From: Burkholderiales bacterium
Lineage (GTDB): Bacteria > Pseudomonadota > Gammaproteobacteria > Burkholderiales > Burkholderiaceae_C
Reading direction: 5' to 3'
Assembly: GCA_947381415.1 (NCBI GenBank)
Contig: CANCVB010000007.1
Span: 1-64,000 of the forward strand
DNA length: 64,000 bases
Position 1 is the first letter of the stretch. The number at the start of each line of letters is the position of its first letter. Below, piece after piece: positions 18,308 to 28,178 of the stretch. The notes below the pieces were generated by a model, which was given only the letters and a program-made list of their open reading frames with translations, made no database searches and was not told the origin of the DNA. A program made the translations under genes and the position numbers.

Positions 18308-19233
18308 ACACGACCTCCAGTATCTCAACCAACCAAGGGTATGCGAATCAAGGGGAATTGAACAAGATGGAAGCCCAAGAAGTTATCAATACAGCCTTGT
18401 ATGCCAAGCGTAAACGCACCAATTTGATTGGGCTGTTTTTGTCAATGAGTGCCATGACATTGGGTCTGGTGTTTTTGCTTTGGATTTTGGCGATTCTTTT
18501 TTACAAAGGCTTCTCAGCGTTTAGCTTGGACCTCTTCCTGAACAAAACCCCAGGGCCAGATTCAGAAGGCGGTGGGCTGGCTAACGCCATTGTGGGAAGT
18601 TTGATGATTGTGCTTTCTTGCACTTTGATCAGTACCCCGATTGGTGTCATGGCAGGTATTTACTTGTCTGAATATGGACAAAAAAGCAAATTTTCTGAAG
18701 TGACCCGTTTTCTCAATGACATCATGCTGTCGGCACCATCCATTGTGATTGGCCTGTTTGTGTATGCCTTGGTGGTCGTCAATGCAAAGCATTTCTCTGG
18801 ATGGGCTGGAACCTTGGCGCTGACCTTGATTGCCATACCTGTGGTGGTGCGAACCACTGAAAATATGTTGAGTTTGGTGCCAGTCAGTTTGCGCGAGGCC
18901 GCGTTTGCACTCGGAGCGCCAAAGTGGAAAGTTTCTCTTTCGGTGGTACTGAAGGCCGCCCAAAGCGGTGTGATGACGGGCGTTTTGTTGGCCTTGGCAA
19001 GGGTCAGTGGAGAGACGGCGCCATTGTTGTTTACTGCCTTGAATAACCCGTTTTTGTCATTCAACATGAATGCCCCATTGGCCAATCTTCCAGTGGTCAT
19101 TTTCCAATTTGCAATGAGCCCTTACCAAAATTGGGTGGACCTGGCATGGGGTGGTGCATTGCTCATTACCTTGTCTGTGTTGGGATTGAATATTTTTGCC
19201 CGAGCGTTTTTCAAAGAGAAAGTTTCGGTCTAG
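18304..19233 (+). CDS. pstA: Phosphate ABC transporter permease PstA
   Basis: A 309-residue permease pairing with PstC. Six hydrophobic segments are visible and the coupling motif [20 protein letters not shown] contacts PstB. ATG 18304 overlaps the pstC stop by 4 bases; a second ATG at 18367 (MEAQEV) would remove about 21 hydrophilic residues and is a possible alternative. LPEG-type Ala/Gly motifs around [14 protein letters not shown] are typical of PstA. Confidence 0.93.
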   Translation: MNTTSSISTNQGYANQGELNKMEAQEVINTALYAKRKRTNLIGLFLSMSAMTLGLVFLLWILAILFYKGFSAFSLDLFLNKTPGPDSEGGGLANAIVGSLMIVLSCTLISTPIGVMAGIYLSEYGQKSKFSEVTRFLNDIMLSAPSIVIGLFVYALVVVNAKHFSGWAGTLALTLIAIPVVVRTTENMLSLVPVSLREAAFALGAPKWKVSLSVVLKAAQSGVMTGVLLALARVSGETAPLLFTALNNPFLSFNMNAPLANLPVVIFQFAMSPYQNWVDLAWGGALLITLSVLGLNIFARAFFKEKVSV

Positions 19234-19280
19234 ACCTGACACCAAGATTTTTTCATTCACTGATGGAATAAACACACACC

Positions 19281-20066
19281 ATGCAAACTGTTGACTCACC
19301 TGAAGTATTGACCCTAAATGTATTGGAAATTCGCAACTTGAATTTTTTCTACGGATCATTTCATAGCCTAAAAAATATCAACTTAGATATTCAAGAAAAT
19401 TCAGTGACGGCTTTCATTGGTCCCTCAGGCTGCGGTAAATCCACCTTGCTGCGAACATTGAACCGCATGTATGACTTGTATCCCGGTCAGCGCGCCGAAG
19501 GTCAAATCATGTTCAAGGGTGAAAACATTCTTCAGCCTAAGCAAGATTTGAATTTGTTGCGCGCACGCATTGGCATGGTCTTTCAAAAGCCCACACCCTT
19601 TCCCATGTCTATTTTTGACAATATTGCCTTTGGCGTGCGTCTCTACGAGGATTTATCGCGCACAGAGATGGAAGAAAGGGTTGAATGGGCTTTGCAAAAA
19701 GCGGCGATTTGGACCGAAGTCAAAGACAAATTGGGTCAAAGCGGCTTGTCACTCTCAGGCGGACAACAACAACGGTTATGCATTGCCAGGGGCATTGCAG
19801 TCAAGCCTTCTGTGCTGTTGCTCGATGAGCCCACCTCCGCATTGGACCCTATTTCTACCGGTAAAGTCGAAGAGTTGGTTGCAACCCTTAAATCTGAATA
19901 CACGGTGGTGATCGTGACGCACAACATGCAGCAGGCCGCTCGCGTTTCTGACTTCACTGCATACATGTACCTTGGTGACTTGGTTGAATTTGGCGAGACA
20001 GAGCAAGTCTTTTTCAAGCCCAAGCGAAAAGAAACAGAAGATTACATCACCGGTCGTTTCGGCTGA
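19281..20066 (+). CDS. pstB: Phosphate ABC transporter ATPase PstB
   Basis: A 261-residue ATPase powering PstCA. Walker A is GPSGCGKST, the Q-loop region is [13 protein letters not shown], the signature is [11 protein letters not shown], Walker B is [13 protein letters not shown] and the switch histidine is in VTHNMQQ. These features are diagnostic for PstB. It also takes part with PhoU in relaying phosphate status to PhoR. Confidence 0.97.
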   Translation: MQTVDSPEVLTLNVLEIRNLNFFYGSFHSLKNINLDIQENSVTAFIGPSGCGKSTLLRTLNRMYDLYPGQRAEGQIMFKGENILQPKQDLNLLRARIGMVFQKPTPFPMSIFDNIAFGVRLYEDLSRTEMEERVEWALQKAAIWTEVKDKLGQSGLSLSGGQQQRLCIARGIAVKPSVLLLDEPTSALDPISTGKVEELVATLKSEYTVVIVTHNMQQAARVSDFTAYMYLGDLVEFGETEQVFFKPKRKETEDYITGRFG

Positions 20067-20077
20067 ATTATTCGAAA

Positions 20078-20785
20078 GTGTCTATGCCTGATAAACATCT
20101 CTCATCTCAATTTGACAGTGAATTGAACCGCGTCTCCTCGCGACTCATGGAAATGGGTGGTTTGGTTGAGTCCCAAATTCAACAAGCGGTTTATTCGCTT
20201 TCTTTGTTTGTTGAAAATGTCGCCGATGGTGTCATTGAAAACGAGCACAAGGTCAACACCATGGAAGTTGAAATCGACCGGGAGCTTTCCTCCATCATTG
20301 CGCGTCGCCAGCCAACAGCCAATGATTTGCGCTTGCTCATGGCGATTTCTAAAGCCACGGCAAATTTGGAAAGAGTAGGCGATGAGGCAGCCAAGATTGC
20401 GCGAATGGTTAAGTCCATGTTGGGGCATGGCAGTTTCCGTGCATTGCCTTCTTCTGAACTCCGACTTGCAACAGAAATGGCCAGCAATTTGCTTAGAAAA
20501 TCCTTGGATGCATTTGCAAGGCTCGACACTGTGACGGCTGTGGCTATTTTGAAGGAAGATGATTTAATTGATCAAGAGTTTGACGGCTTTGTGCGAAAAC
20601 TCATCACTTACATGATGGAAGATCCCAGAACCATTAGCTCTGGGCTTGACCTTTTGTTTGTGGCTAAAGCCCTTGAGCGAATTGGTGACCATGCGAAAAA
20701 TATCGCCGAATTGATTATTTACATTGTCAAGGGTGAAGATATTCGGCATGCGTCTATAGAGCATATTGAGTCCACCATTCAATAA
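20078..20785 (+). CDS. phoU: Phosphate signalling protein PhoU
   Basis: A 235-residue all-helical protein with two PhoU repeats, each with the metal-binding E(D)xxxD pattern (for example NLERVGDEAAKIARM and ALERIGDHAKNIAEL). PhoU links PstB to PhoR and represses the Pho regulon when phosphate is plentiful. It starts 12 bases after pstB. The start is GTG 20078 or ATG 20084; neither has a decisive ribosome binding site. Confidence 0.96.
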   Translation: MSMPDKHLSSQFDSELNRVSSRLMEMGGLVESQIQQAVYSLSLFVENVADGVIENEHKVNTMEVEIDRELSSIIARRQPTANDLRLLMAISKATANLERVGDEAAKIARMVKSMLGHGSFRALPSSELRLATEMASNLLRKSLDAFARLDTVTAVAILKEDDLIDQEFDGFVRKLITYMMEDPRTISSGLDLLFVAKALERIGDHAKNIAELIIYIVKGEDIRHASIEHIESTIQ

Positions 20786-20793
20786 TTCTTTCT

Positions 20794-21510
20794 ATGCGCC
20801 ATTTACCTAAAGTCTTGATTGTTGAGGATGAATCTTCCATTGCGGAGTTGATCTCTGTGAACTTGCGCCATAACGGCATGACGCCTATTTGGGCCGAGGA
20901 TGGTGAAAGTGCTCAAAGAGAAATTGATGCTGTTTTGCCTGACGTTATTTTGTTGGACTGGATGCTGCCAGGTCAAAGTGGTGTCATGTGGGCACGTAAG
21001 TGGCGAAATGACCCACGAACCAAGTCTGTTCCAATATTGATGCTTACGGCCAAGAGTGCTGAGAACGATAAGGTTTCCGGTCTAGATGCAGGTGCCGATG
21101 ATTACATCACCAAGCCATTTTCTACCCAAGAATTATTGGCAAGAATTCGCGCCGTACTGAGAAGGCGGACACCAGAACAATCCACAGAAACTGTCACGAT
21201 TGGCTGTATCCACTTGGACGGAGCCACTCACAGAGTCACCGTCACAGATATACCTATCAAGATAGGCCCTACTGAATTCAAATTGCTCAATTTCCTCATG
21301 CATCACTCTGAGCGTGTTCACACACGCTCACAACTTTTGGACAAAGTTTGGGGTGATCACGTCTTCATTGAGGAAAGAACGGTGGATGTGCATGTCAAAC
21401 GTTTGCGTGAAGCCTTGGGTGCTGCAGGTGTGATGGTTGAGACCGTTCGGGGAACTGGATACCGATTGACCAGCCAAGTTCAAGTCGACTCGCTTTCTCA
21501 GCAGCCATAA
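20794..21510 (+). CDS. phoB: Phosphate regulon response regulator PhoB
   Basis: A 238-residue OmpR-family regulator. The receiver domain (about 1-122) has acidic residues E11/D12 and the phosphoacceptor Asp55 in ILLDWMLPG, with the conserved Thr and Lys in LTAKS and KPF. The C-terminal winged helix (about 135-230) contains RVHTRSQLLDKVWG and ERTVDVHVKRLREAL, as in PhoB. It binds Pho boxes such as the candidate upstream of pstS. Confidence 0.97.
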   Translation: MRHLPKVLIVEDESSIAELISVNLRHNGMTPIWAEDGESAQREIDAVLPDVILLDWMLPGQSGVMWARKWRNDPRTKSVPILMLTAKSAENDKVSGLDAGADDYITKPFSTQELLARIRAVLRRRTPEQSTETVTIGCIHLDGATHRVTVTDIPIKIGPTEFKLLNFLMHHSERVHTRSQLLDKVWGDHVFIEERTVDVHVKRLREALGAAGVMVETVRGTGYRLTSQVQVDSLSQQP

Positions 21511-21567
21511 GGTCTTAATGGGTTCGAAGTCTTCTTAGCCACTAACGGGTGCTACGATACTTCGGAC

Positions 21568-22911
21568 ATGATTTATCGCTTATTTAATTACTTATTTTTT
21601 ATTCTTTTAGGCGTTTCAGCGGGGTATTTCCTACCTCATGGGATGGGCCGGTGGCAAGGTGTCTGTGTCGGTATCTTTGCGGTATCTGTTTTTCTATTCT
21701 TGTATGACACATGGCAGACTTTGCGATTTCTGAATTGGCTTAAGGCCACCGATATTTTGCAGTCTCCTGACCAATCTGGTTTATGGGGCGAGGCTGCAGA
21801 CAGGGTTCGCCGTTTGATCAAACAAAGGGACTCAGAACTCAATGCCAGTCAAGAAAGTTTGAGGCAGTTCTTATCAGCTATTCAAGCCTCTCCCAATGGG
21901 GTTGTCTTGCTTGACAGTGAATGGCATATTGTTTGGTCGAACCGAACAGCGACTTTGCACCTGGGCATTGATCCCGATCGCGATGTCAAGCAGTTAATTG
22001 CTTTCTTGCTGCGCAACCCGGTCTTCAACAGTTATGTTCGTTCGGGTTTATTTGAAAAAGAGATTGTGATCGTTGGTCGTAATAACCGCGCTGATCACCC
22101 TCAGAAAATTGCAGTTCAGATTTTCCCGTATGGCGATGGCCGAAAATTGCTTTTGTCTAGAGATATCACTGCATTAGAACAAGCAGAAGTGATGCGCAGA
22201 GATTTTGTGGCAAATGTATCCCACGAAATCAGAACGCCTCTAACCGTACTGGTAGGTTTTGTAGAAACCATGCAAACTTTGTCTCTGAGTGCATCTGAAA
22301 ACCAAACCTATCTTCAACTGATGTCCCAGCAAGCTTTCAGAATGCAGACCTTGGTCCAAGATTTATTGACTTTGTCTCATTTAGAGGGCAGTCCCATGCC
22401 TGGAAATTCTGAATGGCATGATTTCAAACAACTTTGGAACAGCTGTCATGATGAAGCTAAGGCTTTGTTAGAAGCTTTGAATTTAAAGAATGGATTGATG
22501 CTGAACTTGGTATTTGAAATACCAGAGGCCCTTATTGGGTATGAAATTTCTGGTTCCTCTGAAGAAATAAAAAGTGCATTTTCAAATCTTGTCAGCAATG
22601 CGATTCGCTACACACCGAGTGGTGAACATGTGAAGGTGTCTTGGATGCAAAAGGACGAGACGTTTGAATTCTCAGTGGTGGATACGGGCACGGGTATTGC
22701 ACCTGAGCACCTGTCGCGGCTGACAGAGCGTTTTTACAGAGTGGATAGGAGCCGATCCAGGGACACAGGCGGTACTGGCTTGGGACTCGCTATTGTGAAA
22801 CATGTCATGCAAAGGCATGGCGGCCAACTGCGCATTGAAAGTAAATTAAGCAGGGGATCGAACTTTGTGCTTGTCTTTCCTCAATCACGACTTCGTCGCA
22901 AGCTTGTTTAA
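21568..22911 (+). CDS. phoR: Phosphate regulon sensor histidine kinase PhoR
   Basis: A 447-residue membrane kinase. Two N-terminal transmembrane segments (about 3-20 and 29-47) flank almost no periplasmic loop, as usual in PhoR. A PAS domain follows (about 90-195), then HisKA with the phosphorylated His219 in VSHEIRTPL, then the ATPase with N box SNLVSNAIRYTP, G1 DTGTGI and G2 GGTGLGLAIV. It lacks an obvious phosphate sensor domain, in line with sensing through PstB-PhoU. Its last 27 bases overlap the convergent MATE gene. Confidence 0.96.
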   Translation: MIYRLFNYLFFILLGVSAGYFLPHGMGRWQGVCVGIFAVSVFLFLYDTWQTLRFLNWLKATDILQSPDQSGLWGEAADRVRRLIKQRDSELNASQESLRQFLSAIQASPNGVVLLDSEWHIVWSNRTATLHLGIDPDRDVKQLIAFLLRNPVFNSYVRSGLFEKEIVIVGRNNRADHPQKIAVQIFPYGDGRKLLLSRDITALEQAEVMRRDFVANVSHEIRTPLTVLVGFVETMQTLSLSASENQTYLQLMSQQAFRMQTLVQDLLTLSHLEGSPMPGNSEWHDFKQLWNSCHDEAKALLEALNLKNGLMLNLVFEIPEALIGYEISGSSEEIKSAFSNLVSNAIRYTPSGEHVKVSWMQKDETFEFSVVDTGTGIAPEHLSRLTERFYRVDRSRSRDTGGTGLGLAIVKHVMQRHGGQLRIESKLSRGSNFVLVFPQSRLRRKLV

Positions 22912-24225
22912 TGCATGAAGCAGCAACAGCACCAAGCATGTACTGACCAAAAAGAGTGCAGTGCTGCTAGAGCACCAAAATGCGGCTGGCGATTGGAAAA
23001 AAATAATTTCATTCTCATAAGCCAGCATATTGCCACCCCATAGACCCACGCCCCACAAGAGCAAGGTGTAAATGAGAAAAGGTTTCATGGCTACTTTTAA
23101 GCTGCGCAGCGTGAAGAAGCATATCGTTTGCAGTGCGTCAAAAAAATGGTACACCGCAATCAAACCAATCAGCTGTGCTGTGAGCGCCAGAATGCTTGAA
23201 TCTCTGACGTAAATATAGGCGATTTCTGTTTTGGCAAACCACATCAGGGTAGCCAGTGCCAATGAGACAGTCATTAAAAGTTTGATGCCGGTAAATATGG
23301 TTTTTTTCACCATGGGAATATTGTTGGCACCCATCCAATAACTTGCTCTGGCACTGGTGGCAATTGAAAATGACAAAGGAACCATGTACAAAAGGGCGGC
23401 CAGATTGGCTGCAACTTGGTGACTGGCCGATGCAGTAACGCCCATTTTTGCAATGAATAAAGCCATCAACGTGAACGAAGTGACTTCCACGGTCACACTC
23501 AGTCCATTCGGGATACCCAGTTTGGCAATATGCATGATGTCATGGAGGCGAGGTGGGTGAAGTTTTCGCCATATACCAAAGGGCTGATAAATTGCGCTGT
23601 TTTTTAACATCCAGATACTGATGAAGAGCATGGCGTAATTGACAATGAGCGTGGCAAGCGCACAGCCTTGCAGACCTCTGGGTGGAATCTGATCAAAACC
23701 AAAAGCCAAAAGCATAGAGAGTGGAATTTTGACTAAAAGTGCTGCCACTTGTATCAGTGACACTGTCTTTGGATGGCCCACACTTTGGCTCAACGTACTG
23801 AACATTCGAAAAAATAAAGCAGGTGGCAATGCCATGGCTAACCAAAAGAGGTAGTCAAAGACGCCTTGGTTTATTGTTTTCGGCACCTGGGTCCATTGCA
23901 AAATGCGTTCGGGAGATACAAGTACGCCAATGCCTAGTAAACATAAACCTACCAGCAAATACATTCCCTGGTGAAATTGTTGTCCAATTTTGTGTGCTGA
24001 GTTTGCGCCGTGCAGTTCTGCAAACACCGGTAGCATGGCTTGCAATACGCCAAGTAACGCAACATAGACCGATATATAAATTGCAGAGCCAATCGACAAG
24101 GCCGCCAGGGCAAGTGGGTCATACCGTCCCACAATGATGGTATCCGTTACGCCAAAAGCGATCACTGCCAACTGACCTAACAACACGGTTAAAGCGTGTT
24201 GCAGCAATTTTTTTCTTTCACTCAT
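22885..24225 (-). CDS. MATE-family efflux transporter
   Basis: A 446-residue membrane protein with about 12 hydrophobic segments in two related halves, characteristic of MATE (NorM/DinF) antiporters. Diagnostic runs are QLAVIAFGVTDTIIVGRYDP at the N-terminus and IPNGLSVTVEVTSFT at the start of the second half. These transporters export cationic drugs or metabolites using Na+ or H+. The substrate cannot be predicted. Its start overlaps the stop of the upstream membrane protein by 8 bases, so the two are very likely cotranscribed. Confidence 0.9.
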   Translation of the reverse strand: MSERKKLLQHALTVLLGQLAVIAFGVTDTIIVGRYDPLALAALSIGSAIYISVYVALLGVLQAMLPVFAELHGANSAHKIGQQFHQGMYLLVGLCLLGIGVLVSPERILQWTQVPKTINQGVFDYLFWLAMALPPALFFRMFSTLSQSVGHPKTVSLIQVAALLVKIPLSMLLAFGFDQIPPRGLQGCALATLIVNYAMLFISIWMLKNSAIYQPFGIWRKLHPPRLHDIMHIAKLGIPNGLSVTVEVTSFTLMALFIAKMGVTASASHQVAANLAALLYMVPLSFSIATSARASYWMGANNIPMVKKTIFTGIKLLMTVSLALATLMWFAKTEIAYIYVRDSSILALTAQLIGLIAVYHFFDALQTICFFTLRSLKVAMKPFLIYTLLLWGVGLWGGNMLAYENEIIFFQSPAAFWCSSSTALFLVSTCLVLLLLHALNKLATKS

Positions 24226-25921
24226 TCGAAGGTGAAGAAATTATTCTTTTGAAGATCACAATATCTTCTCGCTTGTCAGAGGGCCTTCTGATGACTTTGA
24301 GGTTTTCCCACTCGCTAGGATTAACAGCATCTACATGTAAGACCAAGGCTTCAGGATTCGAAATCACCCAATGGCATTGATTGTCTTGTCTGGATTTATC
24401 AAAATCTTTGATCTCGTACTGCCCATGAAAACTTAATCCGGCAATTTGGGCGCGATTCATCCCAAAAGAGTAAAGGCACTTGGTTGGACCTGTGATCACT
24501 TTGATTTGCAGAGCCAAGGGCTGGTAGCTTCTGGCATAGTTGAGCAAAGGCATCCAAAGCGTCATCAACAGTACCCAGCAAAGCAATGCCCCTGATGCAG
24601 GAAGTACCAAACTTTTCCAAATGAAGCGTGGGTTTCTTCCCAGTCGCCAAATGATTAACCGCCCCCAAATTGCAGTAATGAGCAAGGCAACTATCGTATG
24701 TACCCATTCAAACGCTGAAACATAGCCTGGGGTTAATCGGCTGACGTTGATGGCTGGTTGGGCAGGCCATCCGGTTTGCAGCGAAAGCCACACAATCCAA
24801 ATAATGAGTGCCCCACCTGAAAAAAACAATAAAGTAAACCAGTCAATCAATGCGGAAAAACTTCGTTTCAATGTTGGCAGAGCAAACGCAGCCAAACAAG
24901 CAAGTGAAGGCAGGGACAACAACAGTGTGCGTTCTGGGTTTTTTGTGGTGACGCTGACAATGACAACCACAAACGTCAAGAATGCAGGGACAACCAAATG
25001 TTGTTCCCAAAAATGGTTTCTCCATTGATGACGCCAAGTCCAAAGCGTCCAGGCTGCAAGTGGCCATGCGGGCCAAGTGAACCAAAGTAAAAGTCGAAGT
25101 AAGCCTCGCCATTGAGCCATGGCGTCTTGTGCGCTGATCAGTCGCCACTGCCAAAGTCCTAGCCAAGTTGCAATACACACCACGGCCAAGCAGCCGCCCA
25201 CAACCATGGCCAAATGTTTAGCTTGTGCTGCATTTTGCTGATAGCAAATAAAAAGAATGCCAAGCCCAAGCACCAATGCCACAAAGGGCGCACCACTCAG
25301 GCACAGTAATACCGATGAGAGATTGATAAGCGCAATAGCCCATGCCATATGTTGACGCAAAAGGGCTGCACCACAGAAAAGCATGGCAATGCAAAACAGT
25401 TGCATGGCTATGGGTGTGGTTTCGTGGCTTGGTAAAGCCAACCCTAGGCATGCAATCAATGCTAAAAGTCCAGCATCTGCCATGGCTTTGGCATATTCTT
25501 CTGGTCTTGCCTCACCGCCAAAGGCAAATGTCACAGGCTGGGCATGCGGATTTTTGGCAGTGAAATAGATGGCATACCAGGAAGCAATCAAGGCGCCTAG
25601 CAATGTTCCAATGAACGGCAGTCGGGCCGCCGCATCTGGCGTTAACCAATCGCCAAATAAAAATATGGAAGCTGCACCCAGCGCGTAGGAAAGTGGCCCT
25701 TGTAATTCAGGCGCCATTTGGGCCATTTGTAAATCAAATACGCCACTTCTTCCCTGGACGATTTCCCACATATAGCCGAATGACGATACATCGAGAGATT
25801 TCCAAGGATCACGGTTAACCAGACCTGTACATACGTAAGCCACGCACAAACATACAAAGGCCCAGCGAGGCAGTCTTTGCGCTGCTGTTTGTGTAACGAT
25901 GGCGGGATTGGGTGTTTTCAA
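24218..25921 (-). CDS. Large multi-spanning membrane protein, possibly ArnT/PMT-like glycosyltransferase
   Basis: A roughly 567-residue inner-membrane protein with about 12 hydrophobic segments and a C-terminal soluble part (about 470-567). The N-terminal arrangement, one helix then the acidic and aromatic loop GLVNRDPWKSLDVSSFGYM, resembles GT-C lipid-linked-sugar glycosyltransferases of the ArnT/PMT group, where such a loop carries the catalytic Asp; this is inference. The start is uncertain. An earlier in-frame TTG (25960) lies in the U-tract of the L31 terminator, so I prefer TTG 25921, though neither has a ribosome binding site. It overlaps the downstream MATE gene, which hints at a shared substrate or envelope role. 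Confidence 0.6.
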   Translation of the reverse strand: MKTPNPAIVTQTAAQRLPRWAFVCLCVAYVCTGLVNRDPWKSLDVSSFGYMWEIVQGRSGVFDLQMAQMAPELQGPLSYALGAASIFLFGDWLTPDAAARLPFIGTLLGALIASWYAIYFTAKNPHAQPVTFAFGGEARPEEYAKAMADAGLLALIACLGLALPSHETTPIAMQLFCIAMLFCGAALLRQHMAWAIALINLSSVLLCLSGAPFVALVLGLGILFICYQQNAAQAKHLAMVVGGCLAVVCIATWLGLWQWRLISAQDAMAQWRGLLRLLLWFTWPAWPLAAWTLWTWRHQWRNHFWEQHLVVPAFLTFVVVIVSVTTKNPERTLLLSLPSLACLAAFALPTLKRSFSALIDWFTLLFFSGGALIIWIVWLSLQTGWPAQPAINVSRLTPGYVSAFEWVHTIVALLITAIWGRLIIWRLGRNPRFIWKSLVLPASGALLCWVLLMTLWMPLLNYARSYQPLALQIKVITGPTKCLYSFGMNRAQIAGLSFHGQYEIKDFDKSRQDNQCHWVISNPEALVLHVDAVNPSEWENLKVIRRPSDKREDIVIFKRIISSPSNE

Positions 25922-25958
25922 TGGGAATGAGTGGCTGGGGTACAGACCTGCGATAGGC

Positions 25959-25989
25959 AAAAAAAAACAGCCTGATACAGGCTGTTTTT
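25959..25989 (-). terminator. Rho-independent terminator after rpmE2
   Basis: ACAGCCTG (25967-25974) pairs with CAGGCTGT (25978-25985) around an ATA loop. A nine-A tract at 25959-25967 reads as a U-tract on the minus strand, directly downstream of the L31 gene. There is also a T-run on the plus side. Confidence 0.85.
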
Positions 25990-26004
25990 ATATCGCAAGC
26001 ATGA

Positions 26005-26262
26005 TTATTTTGCAGCAGATTTTCCGTATTTGTTGCGGAATCTTTCAACGCGACCACCCATGGTGTCCACAGATTTCTGCGTGCCGGTATAGAAAGGGTG
26101 GGATTCACTTGAAGTATCGAGTTTGTACAAAGGCAACTCGCGTCCATCGTCCATTTTGATGGTTTCTTTGGTATTGGCACATGTGCGTGTGACAAATTTA
26201 AAACCGTTGGAAAGATCAACGAAGCAAACTTCGCGATATTCTGGGTGTATACCTTGTTTCAT
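26005..26262 (-). CDS. rpmE2: 50S ribosomal protein L31, type B (zinc-free)
   Basis: An 85-residue L31. I chose ATG 26260-26262, which follows AGGAACAGTT and gives the family start [12 protein letters not shown]. The C-terminal part [11 protein letters not shown] lacks the CxxC zinc-binding pair of type A L31, so this is the type B paralogue, which elsewhere replaces the zinc form under zinc limitation. It retains isolated Cys13 and Cys28. A strong terminator follows. Confidence 0.95.
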   Translation of the reverse strand: MKQGIHPEYREVCFVDLSNGFKFVTRTCANTKETIKMDDGRELPLYKLDTSSESHPFYTGTQKSVDTMGGRVERFRNKYGKSAAK

Positions 26263-26345
26263 AACTGTTCCTTGTATCGGTACGAGAGCCACACTGGCCA
26301 TTCCAGAGCACTTTTCGCAAAAGCTGAGATTCTAACTGAGGTTTA

Positions 26346-27608
26346 TTAACCGCCCCGTCGCATCATGTCGAAGAAGTCAACATTGGTCTTGGTGGATTTC
26401 ATGTTTTTGAGCATGAGTTCCATGGATTCGATTTCATCCAAATTATAAATAAATTGCCTCAAAATTCTGGATTTTTGAAGAATTTCAGGTGATAAAAGCA
26501 GTTCTTCTTTTCGGGTGCCACTTCGGTTGAGTTGGATGGCAGGGAAGACGCGTTTTTCATAAAGTCGTCTGTCTAAATGAATTTCACAATTACCAGTGCC
26601 TTTGAATTCTTCGAAAATGACTTCATCCATTCGGCTACCAGTATCAATCAAGGCGGTGGCAATGATGGTCAATGATCCGCCTTCTTCGACTTTACGCGCG
26701 GCGCCAAAAAAGCGTTTTGGACGCTGCAGTGCATTGGAATCCACACCACCAGACAGAACTTTTCCTGAACTGGGGACCACGTTGTTATAGGCTCTGGCCA
26801 AGCGGGTGATGGAGTCAAGCAAGATGACCACGTCCTTTTTCAATTCCACCAGCCTTTTCGCACGTTCGATCACCATTTCAGCAACGTGAACGTGTCTGGC
26901 TGCAGGTTCATCGAAAGTAGACGCTATCACTTCGCCTTTCACACTTCGTTGCATCTCGGTGACCTCTTCAGGTCGCTCGTCAACCAGCAAAACCATGACA
27001 TGGCTTTCAGGGTAATTTGCGGTAATCGCATGTGCAATGTGCTGCATCATGACTGTTTTGCCACTTTTCGGTGGTGCAACAAGCAATGCACGCTGGCCTT
27101 TTCCAATCGGTGCAATGATGTCAATGATGCGTCCGGTGATGTTTTCTTCGCCTTTGATGTCTCTTTCCAAACGCATTTGCTCTTTGGGAAACAGAGGCGT
27201 GAGATTTTCAAACATCACTTTATGTTTGTTGTTTTCAGGAAGATCGCCATTCACCTGGTCGAGCTTGGTAAGCGCGAAATACCGCTCACCATCCTTAGGA
27301 ATGCGAACCTCGCCCTCGATCATGTCGCCGGTATGCAGGTTAAAGCGTCTGACTTGGCTGGGACTGATGTAAATGTCATCTGTACTGGCGGTGTAGCTCG
27401 TGTCTGGACTGCGTAAAAATCCAAAACCATCTGGCAGTATTTCTAAGACGCCATCTGCAAAAACTTGTTCCCCTGCGCGCGCACGCTTTTTGATGATGGC
27501 AAACATCAATTCCTGCTTGCGCATACGACCCGTATTTTCAATTTCAAGCTCTTCAGCTTGCTTCAATACTTCTGACACATGGAGTGCCTTGAGTTCATTC
27601 AGGTGCAT
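26346..27608 (-). CDS. rho: Transcription termination factor Rho
   Basis: A 420-residue hexameric RNA-dependent ATPase, the same size as E. coli Rho (419). The N-terminal RNA-binding domain has [15 protein letters not shown], Walker A is APPKSGKT, Walker B is [16 protein letters not shown], and the arginine finger region [22 protein letters not shown] is intact. It is downstream of trxA with a 146-base gap, the usual trxA-rho order. A leader of this size before rho often hosts autoregulation. Confidence 0.97.
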   Translation of the reverse strand: MHLNELKALHVSEVLKQAEELEIENTGRMRKQELMFAIIKKRARAGEQVFADGVLEILPDGFGFLRSPDTSYTASTDDIYISPSQVRRFNLHTGDMIEGEVRIPKDGERYFALTKLDQVNGDLPENNKHKVMFENLTPLFPKEQMRLERDIKGEENITGRIIDIIAPIGKGQRALLVAPPKSGKTVMMQHIAHAITANYPESHVMVLLVDERPEEVTEMQRSVKGEVIASTFDEPAARHVHVAEMVIERAKRLVELKKDVVILLDSITRLARAYNNVVPSSGKVLSGGVDSNALQRPKRFFGAARKVEEGGSLTIIATALIDTGSRMDEVIFEEFKGTGNCEIHLDRRLYEKRVFPAIQLNRSGTRKEELLLSPEILQKSRILRQFIYNLDEIESMELMLKNMKSTKTNVDFFDMMRRGG

Positions 27609-27754
27609 ACAAATACTCCAATAAAAGGGAGTTGTAAAACGATCGAAGGGGGGTGGAACAAGACCAGTCCGAAGGATAGTCTTGTGGATGTCAGGCGGTT
27701 AAATTTGGAATTGAAACCGCTGAAAGGTGGGGCATTATGACAGGAAAAAAGGGC

Positions 27755-28087
27755 TTAAGACAGTTGTTGGTCAATAAATTCAGTCAATTGGGCTTTGCTG
27801 AGCGAGCCTACTTTGGTAGCGGCAAGTTGCCCATTTTTGAAAATCATCAGGGTAGGGATCCCACGAATTCCGAATTTGGCGGGAATGTCTTTGTTTTCAT
27901 CTACATTCAGCTTGGTGATCTGAAGTTTGCCTTGGTAAGAACTGGCGGCCTCATCCAATGCAGGGGCAATCATTTTGCAAGGTCCGCACCACTCTGCCCA
28001 AAAATCCACCAGAACCGGTTGTTCAGAGTGAAGAACAACCTCTTCGAAGTTGGTATCAGAAATATGCTGAATAAGTTCGCTTGCCAT
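27755..28087 (-). CDS. trxA: Thioredoxin 1
   Basis: A 110-residue thioredoxin with the active site WCGPCK (Cys34, Cys37), the preceding LVDFWAEW strand and the cis-proline in RGIPTLMIF. It reduces protein disulfides in the cytoplasm with electrons from thioredoxin reductase. It is divergent from dnaE across 91 bases and precedes rho. Confidence 0.97.
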   Translation of the reverse strand: MASELIQHISDTNFEEVVLHSEQPVLVDFWAEWCGPCKMIAPALDEAASSYQGKLQITKLNVDENKDIPAKFGIRGIPTLMIFKNGQLAATKVGSLSKAQLTEFIDQQLS

Positions 28088-28178
28088 GAGAATCCTCGTC
28101 TTTGTTCAATTTTAGGTTAATTTTAAAGTGTTTACATCATTGGGTTTTTCAAGGCATTAAATCCCTAAAATATCATTT

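Noticed and set aside
25922-25960. Upstream TTG start for the large membrane protein
   Set aside because: It falls in the U-tract of the rpmE2 terminator, with no ribosome binding site; not excluded but less likely.
27609-27754. A small gene or RNA between trxA and rho
   Set aside because: There is a weak GCGGTT/AACCGC hairpin with a 14-base loop, but no start with a ribosome binding site and no recognised RNA; it is probably the rho leader.
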